NCBI GenBank assembly: GCA_022376925.1
Contig: JAIOJX010000002.1
Coordinates: 132,814,831-132,878,830, forward strand
From: Tragulus kanchil
Lineage: Eukaryota > Chordata > Mammalia > Artiodactyla > Tragulidae
Length of the DNA: 64,000 nucleotides
Direction: 5' to 3'
A program made the position numbers and the translations under genes. Positions 33,440-45,580 of this stretch are shown here, piece after piece. The notes below the pieces were generated by a model that saw only the letters and a program-made list of their open reading frames with translations, made no database searches and was not told the origin of the DNA. How positions within the stretch are numbered: position 1 is the first letter of the stretch; each line of letters starts with the position of its first letter.

Positions 33440-34360
33440 TCTCTCAGTCTTCCTCATTCCAATCCATGCAGGTCCACACTGAACTCTGCCCCCACCCCAA
33501 GCTTGCTTCCTCTACAATCATGTTCATTAATGGCACCCCCAAACTTTCAATTGGTGAATCCCCAAACCTTGAAGTTATTACTGACTCTTCTGCTTTCCTG
33601 ACACCCCCATATCCATCTCTCCATGTGGCTTTCCATATGATTCAAAATAAAATTCAAAGCGTGGGCTTCCCTGGTGGTCCAGTGGGTAAAGAGTCCACCT
33701 TGCAGTGCAAGGGGCACCAGTTCAATCCCTGGCCCGGGAGATCCCACGTGCCATAAAGCAGCTGGACGGGTGTGTCCAATTAAGAGCCAGTGCCCCTGAG
33801 TGCATGCGCCCAGAGCCGGTGCTCTGCAACGGGAGAGGCCACTGTGATGGGAGGCCCACACAGGCCAAAGAATAAAGATGGATGAAAATAAATAATAAAG
33901 AAAAAACATCAAAGTGCTTACAACAACCCATATAACCCTGCATGATCTGGACCCTCTGACACTATCTCCCCTACTCTCTCCCTCACTCATTCTGTCCTGA
34001 CCACAATGACCTCTTTACTGTTTGTTACCTAAGCACATTCCCACCTCGGAGCCTTTGCCCTGGCTCTTCCTTCCTTCTGAAGCACTGTCTCCCACCTACC
34101 CACATGGCTCCCTCATGTTCTCCACGTCCTTTAAATACCCCCTTATCAGTAAGGCACGCCCTGATCTGATGTAAAGCAACACCCTTTCCCTTCTTAGCAC
34201 CACCTGGCATAGCCTTTATGTTTCTTTGCTTACTCCTTCATTATTCGTCATTCTATACTAGGATGCATGTCCCATGAGATCATCATCTTGACACCATCTT
34301 TGCTTTATTCACAACTCTATCTCTATAGTATAAAACAGTATCCAGTCCATGCTAGGTCCT
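33440..34360 (+). mobile_element. L2 LINE, interrupted
   Basis: Landmarks in order: ATTCAAAATAAAATTCAAAG, CCTGCATGATCTGGACCCTC, GGAGCCTTTGCCCTGGCTC, then the L2 3' end near 34265-34365. Split by a CHR-type SINE at 33663-33905. This is the longest L2 in the window. Confidence 0.82.
33663..33905 (+). mobile_element. long CHR-type SINE in L2
   Basis: Inserted in L2 with about 10 bp of duplicated target (TTCAAAGCG and TCAAAGTG). The palindrome is partly decayed (GAGTGCATGCGCCC). The C-rich tail segment is missing. Confidence 0.9.
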
Positions 34361-34553
34361 CAACCAGCCGTATGTTGCTGGGGGCAATGAGTCAAATAGT
34401 CTGGGATTCTGTCTCAATTATAACTTCACAGTAACTTCCCCTGAAATTCATCTTTCTTAGCTGTGGGGTAGGGAGTGTAATATCTGCGTGGCTCATGGGG
34501 CTGCTCCAAAGAGCCAATGACTCATTATATCCAATGGTTACGTGAAGTTAGAC

Positions 34554-35470
34554 CAGTCTTCCTCATTCCAATCCATGCAGGTCCACACTGAACTCTGCCC
34601 CCACCCCAAGCTTGCTTCCTCTACAATCATGTTCATTAATGGCACCCCCAAACTTTCAATTGGTGAATCCCCAAACCTTGAAGTTATTACTGACTCTTCT
34701 GCTTTCCTGACACCCCCATATCCATCTCTCCATGTGGCTTTCCATATGATTCAAAATAAAATTCAAAGCGTGGGCTTCCCTGGTGGTCCAGTGGGTAAAG
34801 AGTCCACCTTGCAGTGCAAGGGGCACCAGTTCAATCCCTGGCCCGGGAGATCCCACGTGCCATAAAGCAGCTGGACGGGTGTGTCCAATTAAGAGCCAGT
34901 GCCCCTGAGTGCATGCGCCCAGAGCCGGTGCTCTGCAACGGGAGAGGCCACTGTGATGGGAGGCCCACACAGGCCAAAGAATAAAGATGGATGAAAATAA
35001 ATAATAAAGAAAAAACATCAAAGTGCTTACAACAACCCATATAACCCTGCATGATCTGGACCCTCTGACACTATCTCCCCTACTCTCTCCCTCACTCATT
35101 CTGTCCTGACCACAATGACCTCTTTACTGTTTGTTACCTAAGCACATTCCCACCTCGGAGCCTTTGCCCTGGCTCTTCCTTCCTTCTGAAGCACTGTCTC
35201 CCACCTACCCACATGGCTCCCTCATGTTCTCCACGTCCTTTAAATACCCCCTTATCAGTAAGGCACGCCCTGATCTGATGTAAAGCAACACCCTTTCCCT
35301 TCTTAGCACCACCTGGCATAGCCTTTATGTTTCTTTGCTTACTCCTTCATTATTCGTCATTCTATACTAGGATGCATGTCCCATGAGATCATCATCTTGA
35401 CACCATCTTTGCTTTATTCACAACTCTATCTCTATAGTATAAAACAGTATCCAGTCCATGCTAGGTCCTC
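34554..35470 (+). mobile_element. L2 LINE, second copy
   Basis: Copy of 33445-34360 through duplication I. Its last ~100 bp recur a third time at 36489-36590. Confidence 0.82.
34772..35014 (+). mobile_element. long CHR-type SINE in L2, second copy
   Basis: Copy of 33663-33905. Confidence 0.9.
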
Positions 35471-37600
35471 AACCAGCCGTATGTTGCTGGGGGCAATGAG
35501 TCAAATAGTCTGGGATTCTGTCTCAATTATAACTTCACAGTAACTTCCCCTGAAATTCATCTTTCTTAGCTGTGGGGTAGGGAGTGTAATATCTGCGTGG
35601 CTCATGGGGCTGCTCCAAAGAGCCAATGACTCATTATATCCAATGGCTTAACTGTTAGAAAGATTAGACTTTTCATAGGCTACAGTCCAACGACCCAAAA
35701 TGCAAAACAATAGGTGGAACTCAATAAAAGGACGTTTGATGATTTCCTATCTAATTTCCAGAGGAAAAACAGAGCCCTAACTTAAGAAATGAGCATGTTC
35801 TCCCTGGGAATGCCTTGGCAATTTGTGATCTTACAATGATCAGTACCTAAAGATGGAAAGATGAGAACAAAACGTAAGATGAATACAAAAGCATGTGAAG
35901 CAGGGACAAGAATGGTTTCAGGGGGTCTGTGGTACCGAAAAAAAGCTAAGGTTTGCAAAAACGTTAAGGATGAGAAAACTCGATTTGGGGGCACATTTGA
36001 AGAAGAAGATAAACGACAGGATTGTGCCAACAGATGACAGATTAAAAGTAGAGTCGGGTCTTCATTTGCTTCCAACAAAGAAAACAGTCTTTAGATTTGA
36101 AATAAGAAATCCTTAACAATGAGATTTAAAGAGCAACAGGGATACAGCAAAAGGCAGACAGAATTCTGCTTCACTAAATGAGGTTAAGCCTTCAGGGGAA
36201 TTGCCAGCCCAATCCCCCACTTCATTGTGTGGGTCTTTTTCTGCTCCCTCCCTCAAAGCTTAGATGTTTCCACCTCACAGCTCTACCTGATGAGACAGAT
36301 GACTTCAGAACCATATCAGGTGGGGAGAGGAGTCTCTTTCTCATCCATGACCAGACTCAGAAGGGTATGAGCACCTATGTGCTTGACTGTATGGGCACAC
36401 ACGAAGTTTTCATTAGGGAGGTCCGGGAGGGCTGTCTTCTCTGATAGTGAACTAGGTTTTCTTATAGCCACATCTCCTCCACCAGAGGCATGAGATCATC
36501 ATCTTGACACCATCTTTGCTTTATTCACAACTCTATCTCTATAGTATAAATCGGTATCCAGGCCGTGCGAGGTCCTCAACCAGCCGTATGTTGCTGGGGG
36601 CAATGAGTCAAATAGTCTGGGATTCTGTCTCAATTATAACTTCACAGTAACTTCCCCTGAAATTCATCTTTCTTAGCTGTGGGGTAGGGAGTGTAATATC
36701 TGCGTGGCTCATGGGGCTGCTCCAAAGAGCCAATGACTCATTATATCCAATGGCTTAACTGTTAGAAAGATTAGACTTTTCATAGGCTACAGTCCAACGA
36801 CCCAAAATGCAAAACAATAGGTGGAACTCAATAAAAGGACGTTTGATGATTTCCTATCTAATTTCCAGAGGAAAAACAGAGCCCTAACTTAAGAAATGAG
36901 CATGTTCTCCCTGGGAATGCCTTGGCAATTTGTGATCTTACAATGATCAGTACCTAAAGATGGAAAGATGAGAACAAAACGTAAGATGAATACAAAAGCA
37001 TGTGAAGCAGGGACAAGAATGGTTTCAGGGGGTCTGTGGTACCGAAAAAAAGCTAAGGTTTGCAAAAACGTTAAGGATGAGAAAACTCGATTTGGGGGCA
37101 CATTTGAAGAAGAAGATAAACGACAGGATTGTGCCAACAGATGACAGATTAAAAGTAGAGTCGGGTCTTCATTTGCTTCCAACAAAGAAAACAGTCTTTA
37201 GATTTGAAATAAGAAATCCTTAACAATGAGATTTAAAGAGCAACAGGGATACAGCAAAAGGCAGACAGAATTCTGCTTCACTAAATGAGGTTAAGCCTTC
37301 AGGGGAATTGCCAGCCCAATCCCCCACTTCATTGTGTGGGTCTTTTTCTGCTCCCTCCCTCAAAGCTTAGATGTTTCCACCTCACAGCTCTACCTGATGA
37401 GACAGATGACTTCAGAACCATATCAGGTGGGGAGAGGAGTCTCTTTCTCATCCATGACCAGACTCAGAAGGGGTATGAGCACCTATGTGCTTGACTGTAT
37501 GGGCACACACGAAGTTTTTCATTAGGGAGGTCCGGGAGGGCTGTCTTCTCTGATAGTGAACTAGGTTTTCTTATAGCCAAGCATCTCCTCCACCAGAGGC
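35382..37600 (+). repeat. tandem duplication J (35382-36488 / 36489-37600)
   Basis: Period 1107. The first 80 bases of the second copy hold about five clustered changes (AACAGTATCCAGTCCATGC against ATCGGTATCCAGGCCGTGC). Later differences are homopolymer only. Confidence 0.95.
35647..36488. other. unassigned unique sequence, repeated in J2 and partly in K2
   Basis: No gene or repeat family recognised; small frames only. Confidence 0.5.
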
Positions 37601-39400
37601 GGGAGAGTTTGGGGTGTACAAAGGCAATGACTCTCCTGCTGCTAAAACGTACAACAGAGCCATACTTTTGGATTTTCCAGTTTCCCATGCTCTTGCTCCC
37701 GTCAAGAGCAGCTCATAAGATCTTCTCTTCTCTTCTGGGAGCCCCACAAAATGCTCCTGAGATGCAGGAAACCCTGGGCAGGTTGTTGGAGAGATACCCC
37801 GCATAACAATGGCTGACCACCTCTTTCAGAGTTAATAGCCCTGCATCCTTCTCGTTGGATAACAGTTTTCACGATCACAGGTCATCATTCTGGCCCAATA
37901 CAACACAGCAAATGTGGCCATTTATTTCACACTCTAATCCTGCTTCCATATCTCTTAATGTCCCCGTCTCCCACTTTTTATATTGCCACAAATGGACAGT
38001 ATTTTTCAACATTTGATTATTGCTTGAATGCGATTCCCTGGAATGGAGGAGTGGCTCATACCCACATTAATATGCTTTGACTCATGTATAAATTCTTTCT
38101 TTTGGAACCTGCTGCACTTCCCGCCCACTGATCTGTCCCTCTCAGACTTGTCATGATCTCTCCTTTTCAGAGGCCAAACTCAGGCTTTACCCATGGGCTC
38201 CTTGATAGACTGCTCTTGACTGTGGTACTCTGACTGACCACTGGGTTTCTATGTGGTCATCTAGCCACTGGAATCAACTCTGTTCCCAGTATGCATGTGC
38301 CCCATAGAAATCCTTAACAATGAGATTTAAAGAGCAACAGGGATACAGCAAAAGGCAGACAGAATTCTGCTTCACTAAATGAGGTTAAGCCTTCAGGGGA
38401 ATTGCCAGCCCAATCCCCCACTTCATTGTGTGGGTCTTTTTCTGCTCCCTCCCTCAAAGCTTAGATGTTTCCACCTCACAGCTCTACCTGATGAGACAGA
38501 TGACTTCAGAACCATATCAGGTGGGGAGAGGAGTCTCTTTCTCATCCATGACCAGACTCAGAGGGGGTATGAGCACCTATGTGCTTGACTGTATGGGCAC
38601 ACACGAAGTTTTTCATTAGGGAGGTCCGGGAGGGCTGTCTTCTCTGATAGTGAACTAGGTTTTCTTATAGCCAAGCATCTCCTCCACCAGAGGCGGGAGA
38701 GTTTGGGGTGTACAAAGGCAATGACTCTCCTGCTGCTAAAACGTACAACAGAGCCATACTTTTGGATTTTCCAGTTTCCCATGCTCTTGCTCCCGTCAAG
38801 AGCAGCTCATAAGATCTTCTCTTCTCTTCTGGGAGCCCCACAAAATGCTCCTGAGATGCAGGAAACCCTGGGCAGGTTGTTGGAGAGATACCCCGCATAA
38901 CAATGGCTGACCACCTCTTTCAGAGTTAATAGCCCTGCATCCTTCTCGTTGGATAACAGTTTTCACGATCACAGGTCATCATTCTGGCCCAATACAACAC
39001 AGCAAATGTGGCCATTTATTTCACACTCTAATCCTGCTTCCATATCTCTTAATGTCCCCGTCTCCCACTTTTTATATTGCCACAAATGGACAGTATTTTT
39101 CAACATTTGATTATTGCTTGAATGCGATTCCCTGGAATGGAGGAGTGGCTCATACCCACATTAATATGCTTTGACTCATGTATAAATTCTTTCTTTTGGA
39201 ACCTGCTGCACTTCCCGCCCACTGATCTGTCCCTCTCAGACTTGTCATGATCTCTCCTTTTCAGAGGCCAAACTCAGGCTTTACCCATGGGCTCCTTGAT
39301 AGACTGCTCTTGACTGTGGTACTCTGACTGACCACTGGGTTTCTATGTGGTCATCTAGCCACTGGAATCCAACTCTGTTCCCAGTATGCATGTGCCCCAT
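37212..39400 (+). repeat. tandem duplication K (37212-38305 / 38306-39400)
   Basis: Period 1094. The jump is from ATGTGCCCCAT back to AGAAATCCTTAAC. AGACTCAGAAGGGGTATG against AGACTCAGAGGGGGTATG, and AATCAACTC against AATCCAACTC, are the differences noted. Confidence 0.95.
37600..38305. other. unassigned unique sequence, repeated at 38694-39400
   Basis: Includes TCTTCTCTTCTCTTCTGGG (37720-37738). No gene supported. Confidence 0.5.
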
Positions 39401-40185
39401 TCCTAGTTCAGAGGGCAATGAGCTTCCTTTGTGACTTCCACTACTTGTTCCGGTTCTTACAGTTTATGCCTTCCATTTCCCAGGAGGATACTGTCCTTAC
39501 CTCACTCCAGCTGGAGGCTGGGACCTTCCACCCATGAGGAGCCTTCTCAGATACTGCCTTTCTGTCTACCTAGGCTTCTGAGCCCTGCTCCTCTCCTCTG
39601 GGGCTTCTCCTCCATTATACATCATCACTACAAATAGCCATGGTGTCAACCAACCACTCACTTCAACCAGGACCACAGACGGTCACATTCCTTGGAAACC
39701 AGACCAACATATTAAACCTGGGGGATCAGCCTCCCCATTTATTTTCCATGTCTTCTTCTTTCTAGGAAAATCTATTCTGGATCATAATCAATATAGCATA
39801 CTTGCTATATATTGTTGTGAATTTTGTTCTTCCTGATTTACTTTGAAATATAATAGTTCTAAAACATACAAAAATGGGGTTCCCAAACAACCTCCATTTG
39901 GCTTCTTGAGGGGCAGAAACTAGAGTCTAATTAATCCCTATAACCTGGGACAGTGAGCAGTCAGGGATTTTATGGGAAGAAAATCCAGAAAAAAATCCAA
40001 TCTCTGTTTCTAAAAAAAGATAAATTTCAAAATGCAAAAGGGAGTTAAGCAGGAAAACTCGAAGTGACTCCTTACATTTTGGCTTTGGAAGCAGTTGGAA
40101 AAGAATGACTTGGGGACCAAGAAAGTTGTGTGAGATTGACTTTATTTCCTAATTCGGAGGTGGTTGGTCTCAGGGGTATATATGA
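39401..40185. other. no gene seen
   Basis: Unduplicated DNA; no element assigned. Confidence 0.45.
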
Positions 40186-40189
40186 CATA

Positions 40190-40600
40190 GAAGTTGTATA
40201 TCTCATTTTTTAAGCTACATAGTGTAATTTTTGTGTATTGTGGTAAAATATATACATAAAATTCACAGTTTTAACTATTTTAAGTATATGTCTCTGTGGC
40301 ATTAAGTACAACTCATACTGTTGTGCAACCATGTCTAGAAAATTTTCATCTCAAATTGAAACTGTACCTATTAAACAACAACTCCTAGGTCCCCCTCTTT
40401 CCCTAGCCCCTGGCAACCATCATGCTACTTCTTGTCTCAATGAACCGTACTGTTCTAAGGACCTCCTGTAAGTGGACTCATAGGACATTTGTCCTTTTGT
40501 GACTGGCTCACTTCACTTAGCATAATATCCTTAAGGTTCATCCATGCCGTGTCAGAATTCCTCTCTTTTTAAGATTGAGTAATAGTATATCTGAATTTTA
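40190..40600 (-). mobile_element. L1 3' UTR-type fragment
   Basis: GTGGTAAAATATATACATAA, TCTGTGGCATTAAGTACAAC, CCCCTGGCAACCATCATGC, TTTGTGACTGGCTCACTTC and TAGCATAATATCCTTAAGG, in minus-strand L1 3' order. Part is repeated at 41497-41690. Confidence 0.82.
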
Positions 40601-40689
40601 ACAAGACAAATTCTCTCCCAACGTCCTGTGGGTAAGCAGCAAGAATGAGGACCTCAGGGTGGATGTGGGGACATTTCAGAGTCTGAGTC

Positions 40690-41490
40690 ATGTGGGGGCA
40701 GTCTCACAATCCTCCTGTCAGGGCTGCCCAGGACAGCCCTTTCAACAATGACCTATATGAGAACCCAGGAGGGCTGCCAAGCTAATAACTTGTGAATGAC
40801 ACAAAATTGGGCATTACGGCTCTTCTGCTAAATGATGAATACAGATTCAAAATCTTTAGTATATTATAATGATAAACTGAAACCAAGAAGATGAAAATTA
40901 ACAACGATAAATGAAGATAGTAAAATTAGGTGAGAGGGCATGTGTGCAGACACACACACGCATACACACACACACACAACAGGATGGAGTAGAACTGGCT
41001 TAAGAGCAGCATGACCAAGAGTTGTGGGTTTTAATTGACCACAAGCTCAGTCTGAGTCAACGGTGGGATGTGGTTGCCAGAAAAACAACTAATGTGATTC
41101 AAAGGTACATTAACAGAAGTTCAATGTTTGAAGTGAAGCAGGAAATAGCTCCTTCACTGGTCTTTCTGGTTAGGCCGCACCTGGAATGTTGTGTTCGATT
41201 GGGTTCCGCAGTATTGGAGGTGTAGCCAAGATCTGGAGGGCATTTGGCAGAGGGCAAATGGTCTGGAAAATAGGAAAGAATTCAGGGAACGAACATTGCA
41301 GGTTGAGAACAAAGACTAGAGGGGGACATAGGCGGTGACTTTAAAACTTGAAAGAGTTGCTTTCATGTGGTGTTAGAAAATGGAACTCATCGATGGACCG
41401 TAAGGAAAGGTAAGCTCTCCTTAGAAAAATAAACAACTTCCTTTACCATTGACCTATCAGACAGTAGGATGGGTACTTGCAGAAGAATTT
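40690..41490 (+). mobile_element. L3/CR1 LINE relic
   Basis: Landmarks of the CR1-clade RT 3' part: TGAATGACACAAAATTGGGC, GTTTTAATTGACCACAAGCTC, CTGAGTCAACGGTGGGATGTG, TTAGGCCGCACCTGGAATG. Translation of 41022-41225 keeps VLIDHKLSLSQ and LVRPHLECC (about 41166-41192), recalling the conserved VRPHLEYC block. A (CA)n grew inside at about 40958-40979. Long dead. Confidence 0.78.
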
Positions 41491-41779
41491 CTCATGCCCC
41501 TGGCAACCATCATGCTACTTCTTGTCTCAATGAACCGTACTGTTCTAAGGACCTCCTGTAAGTGGACTCATAGGACATTTGTCCTTTTGTGACTGGCTCA
41601 CTTCACTTAGCATAATATCCTTAAGGTTCATCCATGCCGTGTCAGAATTCCTCTCTTTTTAAGATTGAGTAATAGTATATCTGAATTTTAACAAGACAAA
41701 TTCTCTCCCAACGTCCTGTGGGTAAGCAGCAAGAATGAGGACCTCAGGGTGGATGTGGGGACATTTCAGAGTCTGAGTC

Positions 41780-42585
41780 ATGTGGGGGCAGTCTCACAAT
41801 CCTCCTGTCAGGGCTGCCCAGGACAGCCCTTTCAACAATGACCTATATGAGAACCCAGGAGGGCTGCCAAGCTAATAACTTGTGAATGACACAAAATTGG
41901 GCATTACGGCTCTTCTGCTAAATGATGAATACAGATTCAAAATCTTTAGTATATTATAATGATAAACTGAAACCAAGAAGATGAAAATTAACAACGATAA
42001 ATGAAGATAGTAAAATTAGGTGAGAGGGCATGTGTGCAGACACACACACACGCATACACACACACACACAACAGGATGGAGTAGAACTGGCTTAAGAGCA
42101 GCATGACCAAGAGTTGTGGGTTTTAATTGACCACAAGCTCAGTCTGAGTCAACGGTGGGATGTGGTTGCCAGAAAAACAACTAATGTGATTCAAAGGTAC
42201 ATTAACAGAAGTTCAATGTTTGAAGTGAAGCAGGAAATAGCTCCTTCACTGGTCTTTCTGGTTAGGCCGCACCTGGAATGTTGTGTTCGATTGGGTTCCG
42301 CAGTATTGGAGGTGTAGCCAAGATCTGGAGGGCATTTGGCAGAGGGCAAATGGTCTGGAAAATAGGAAAGAATTCAGGGAACGAACATTGCAGGTTGAGA
42401 ACAAAGACTAGAGGGGGACATAGGCGGTGACTTTAAAACTTGAAAGAGTTGCTTTCATGTGGTGTTAGAAAATGGAACTCATCGATGGACCGTAAGGGAA
42501 AGGTAAGCTCTCCTTAGAAAAATAAACAACTTCCTTTACCATTGACCTATCAGACAGTAGGATGGGTACTTGCAAGAATGAATTT
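41780..42585 (+). mobile_element. L3/CR1 relic, second copy
   Basis: Copy by duplication L. It includes the same translated blocks at 42114-42317. Confidence 0.78.
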
Positions 42586-42621
42586 CTCATGACTGGAGCT
42601 AAGTAATCAGGGTAATTTGAG

Positions 42622-42965
42622 AACAGTGGTTCTCAAGAGCAATCCCACCCCTCCCCCCCAGGAGAGTGATATTATTGATTTATACTACTATGCTTCTAAA
42701 CATCCTACAATGCACAGGATAATCCCCAGAACAAAGAATTATCCAACCCACGATGCTTTTTTTTAAAGATTTTTTATGTGGATCATTTTAAAGTCTTTGT
42801 TCAATTTGATACAATATTGTTTCTGTTTAATGTTTTGGTTTTTTGGCCACAAGGCATGTGGGATCTTAGCTCCCTGACCAAGAATTTAGCCCCCACCTCC
42901 GGCATTAGAAGGCACTGGACCACCAGGGAAGTCCCCAGCCCACAATGTTAACAGTGCTGAGCCTA
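42622..42965 (+). mobile_element. MER20-like hAT-Charlie, interrupted
   Basis: CAGTGGTTCTCAAGAGCAATC, CTTCTAAACATCCTACAATG, CACAGGATAATCCCCAG, then past a SINE AATGTTAACAGTGCTGAGCC. Copy at 43720-44063. Confidence 0.7.
42756..42936 (-). mobile_element. CHR-1-like SINE in MER20
   Basis: Minus strand: TTTTTTGGCCACAAGGCATG, GGGATCTTAGCTCCCTGACC, CTGGACCACCAGGGAAGTCCC. Flanked by AACCCACGATG and AGCCCACAATG. Copy at 43854-44034. Confidence 0.85.
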
Positions 42966-43136
42966 ATAAACCTACTTTAGAAGGAAGTCCTACACTAAAA
43001 TGCTAAAGAACAGAGGCCCAAGTCCTCTGGCGGGATCTGGCCTGCAGAGATTTTTTTTTGTCGGTTTTCAATTTCACATAAAGATCTTAAATTTCACATA
43101 AAGATCTGAATTCCAATCTTCCTTTTAAAAAAAAAT
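42966..43136. other. short unique segment with a 20-bp direct repeat
   Basis: AATTTCACATAAAGATCT occurs twice about 20 bp apart (from about 43069 and 43090). No family assigned. Confidence 0.6.
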
Positions 43137-43239
43137 CCCTGTTGTTGTTAGTCACGTCTGACTCTGCAACCCCATGGACTGCAGCACGCCAGGCTTCCCT
43201 GTCCTTCACTGTCCCCCTGGGTGCTCAAATTCACACTCC
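43137..43239 (-). mobile_element. BovB 3' tail, cut by duplication M
   Basis: TGTTGTTAGTCACGTCTGAC to TCAAATTCACACTC. The continuing copy is at 44235. Confidence 0.88.
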
Positions 43240-43680
43240 GTCTGAGTCAACGGTGGGATGTGGTTGCCAGAAAAACAACTAATGTGATTCAAAGGTACAT
43301 TAACAGAAGTTCAATGTTTGAAGTGAAGCAGGAAATAGCTCCTTCACTGGTCTTTCTGGTTAGGCCGCACCTGGAATGTTGTGTTCGATTGGGTTCCGCA
43401 GTATTGGAGGTGTAGCCAAGATCTGGAGGGCATTTGGCAGAGGGCAAATGGTCTGGAAAATAGGAAAGAATTCAGGGAACGAACATTGCAGGTTGAGAAC
43501 AAAGACTAGAGGGGGACATAGGCGGTGACTTTAAAACTTGAAAGAGTTGCTTTCATGTGGTGTTAGAAAATGGAACTCATCGATGGACCGTAAGGAAAGG
43601 TAAGCTCTCCTTAGAAAAATAAACAACTTCCTTTACCATTGACCTATCAGACAGTAGGATGGGTACTTGCAAGAATGAAT
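43240..43680 (+). mobile_element. L3/CR1 relic, third partial copy
   Basis: Begins inside the relic at GTCTGAGTCAACGG because of duplication M. Confidence 0.78.
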
Positions 43681-43719
43681 TTCTCATGACTGGAGCTAAG
43701 TAATCAGGGTAATTTGAGA

Positions 43720-44063
43720 ACAGTGGTTCTCAAGAGCAATCCCACCCCTCCCCCCCAGGAGAGTGATATTATTGATTTATACTACTATGCTTCTAAACAT
43801 CCTACAATGCACAGGATAATCCCCAGAACAAAGAATTATCCAACCCACGATGCTTTTTTTTAAAGATTTTTTATGTGGATCATTTTAAAGTCTTTGTTCA
43901 ATTTGATACAATATTGTTTCTGTTTAATGTTTTGGTTTTTTGGCCACAAGGCATGTGGGATCTTAGCTCCCTGACCAAGAATTTAGCCCCCACCTCCGGC
44001 ATTAGAAGGCACTGGACCACCAGGGAAGTCCCCAGCCCACAATGTTAACAGTGCTGAGCCTAA
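43720..44063 (+). mobile_element. MER20-like element, second copy, with CHR-1 insert
   Basis: Copy of 42622-42965, with the CHR-1-like insert at 43854-44034. Confidence 0.7.
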
Positions 44064-44721
44064 TAAACCTACTTTAGAAGGAAGTCCTACACTAAAATGC
44101 TAAAGAACAGAGGCCCAAGTCCTCTGGCGGGATCTGGCCTGCAGAGATTTTTTTTTGTCGGTTTTCAATTTCACATAAAGATCTTAAATTTCACATAAAG
44201 ATCTGAATTCCAATCTTCCTTTTAAAAAAAAATCCCTGTTGTTGTTAGTCACGTCTGACTCTGCAACCCCATGGACTGCAGCACGCCAGGCTTCCCTGTC
44301 CTTCACTGTCCCCCTGGGTGCTCAAATTCACACTCAGTAAGTTGGTGATGCTATAGCACCATCTGATCCTCTGTTGCCCTCTTCCACTTTTGCCTTCAAT
44401 CCTTTCCAGTATCAGGGTCTTTCTCCAACGCGTCAGTTCTTCACATCAGGAGGCCAAAGTATTGGAGCTTCAGCTTCAGCATCAGTCCTTCCAATGACTA
44501 TTCAGGGTTGATTTCCTTTAGGATTGACTGGTTGGATCTTCTTGCTGCTTAAGGGACTCTCAGGAGTCTTCTCCAGCACCACAGTTCAAAGCCATTAGCT
44601 CTTTGGTGCTCAGTCTTCTTTATGGTCCAACTCTTATATCCATATATGACTGCTGAAAAAAACCACACCTTTGTCCAGAAAGTCGTGTCTCTGCTTTTTA
44701 ATACACGGTCTAGGTTTGTCA

Positions 44722-44794
44722 GAGGTGCCTGGCAGGCTATTGTACATGGTGTCACAAAGAGTCAGACATGACTGAGTGACTAAGCACAGCACAG
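44722..44794 (+). mobile_element. short Bov-A insert in BovB
   Basis: A 73-bp piece (GAGGTGCCTGGCAGGCTATT through GACTGAGTGACTAAGC) with a perfect 12-bp duplication ctaggtttgtca at 44710-44721 and 44795-44806. Confidence 0.88.
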
Positions 44795-45357
44795 CTAGGT
44801 TTGTCATAGCTTTTCTACCAAAAAGCAATCATCTTTTAATTTCATGGCTGCAGTCACTGTCCACAGTGATTTTGGAGCCCCCCAAAATAAAATCTGTCAG
44901 CATTTCCACTTCTTTCTCCTTCTATGTTGCATGAAGTGATGGGTCTGGATTCCATCATCTTAGTTTTTTTGAATGTTGAGTTTTTAAGCCAGCCTTTTCA
45001 CTCTTCTCTTTCACTCTCCTCAAAAGCTTTTTAGTTCCTCTGTCCTTTCTGTCATTAGAGAGATATCATCTGCATATCTGAGGTTGTTGGTATTTCTCCC
45101 AGCCATCTTGATTCCACCTTGTGATTCATCCAGCCTGGCATTTCACATAATGTACTCTGCATATAAGTTAAATAAACAGAGTGGCAATATACTTTGTCAC
45201 ACTCCCTTCCCAATTTTGAAGCAGTCAGTACTTCCATGCAAGGTTCTAACTGTTGCCTCTTGACCCTCATTCAGGTTTCTCAGGAGACAGGTAAGCCAGT
45301 CTGATATTCCCACCTCTTTAAGAATTTTCCAGTTTATTATGATCCACACAGCCAAAG

Positions 45358-45580
45358 GGGCCTCCCAGCTAGCACTAGTGGTAAAGAATCCACCTGTCAA
45401 TGCATGAGAAAAAAAGATATTGGGATTCCACCCCTGGTCAGGAAGATCCCCTGGAGGAGGGCACAGCAAGCCCCTCCAGTATTCTCGCTTGGAGAATCCC
45501 ATGGACAGAGGAGCCAGGGTGGCTACAGTTCACAGGGTCAAAAAGAGTTGGACATGACTGATGTGACTTAGCATGCACAC
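45358..45580 (+). mobile_element. Bov-tA SINE in BovB
   Basis: Plus-strand Bov-tA that interrupts the minus-strand BovB RT block. Flanks ccacacagccaaagg and ccacagtcaaagg are the target copies. Confidence 0.9.

Larger units (their letters stand above)
33445..35646 (+). repeat. tandem duplication I (33445-34537 / 34554-35646)
   Basis: Period 1109. A 16-base non-matching spacer (34538-34553) lies between the copies. No difference seen in most of the unit. Confidence 0.95.
40407..42591 (+). repeat. tandem duplication L (40407-41496 / 41497-42591)
   Basis: Period 1090. The (CA)n has one unit more in the second copy and GTAAGGAAAGG becomes GTAAGGGAAAGG. Copy 1 ends TTGCAGAAGAATTTC against TTGCAAGAATGAATTTC. 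Confidence 0.95.
42142..44335 (+). repeat. tandem duplication M (42142-43239 / 43240-44335)
   Basis: Period 1098, so the L3 block appears a third time. The jump is from BovB sequence (TCAAATTCACACTC) back into L3 (GTCTGAGTCAACGG), which makes an artificial-looking fusion. Confidence 0.95.

Noticed and set aside
41022..41225. Small conserved protein present in three copies (41022, 42114, 43221)
   Set aside because: L3/CR1 relic. The copies come from tandem duplications L and M, not gene-family expansion.
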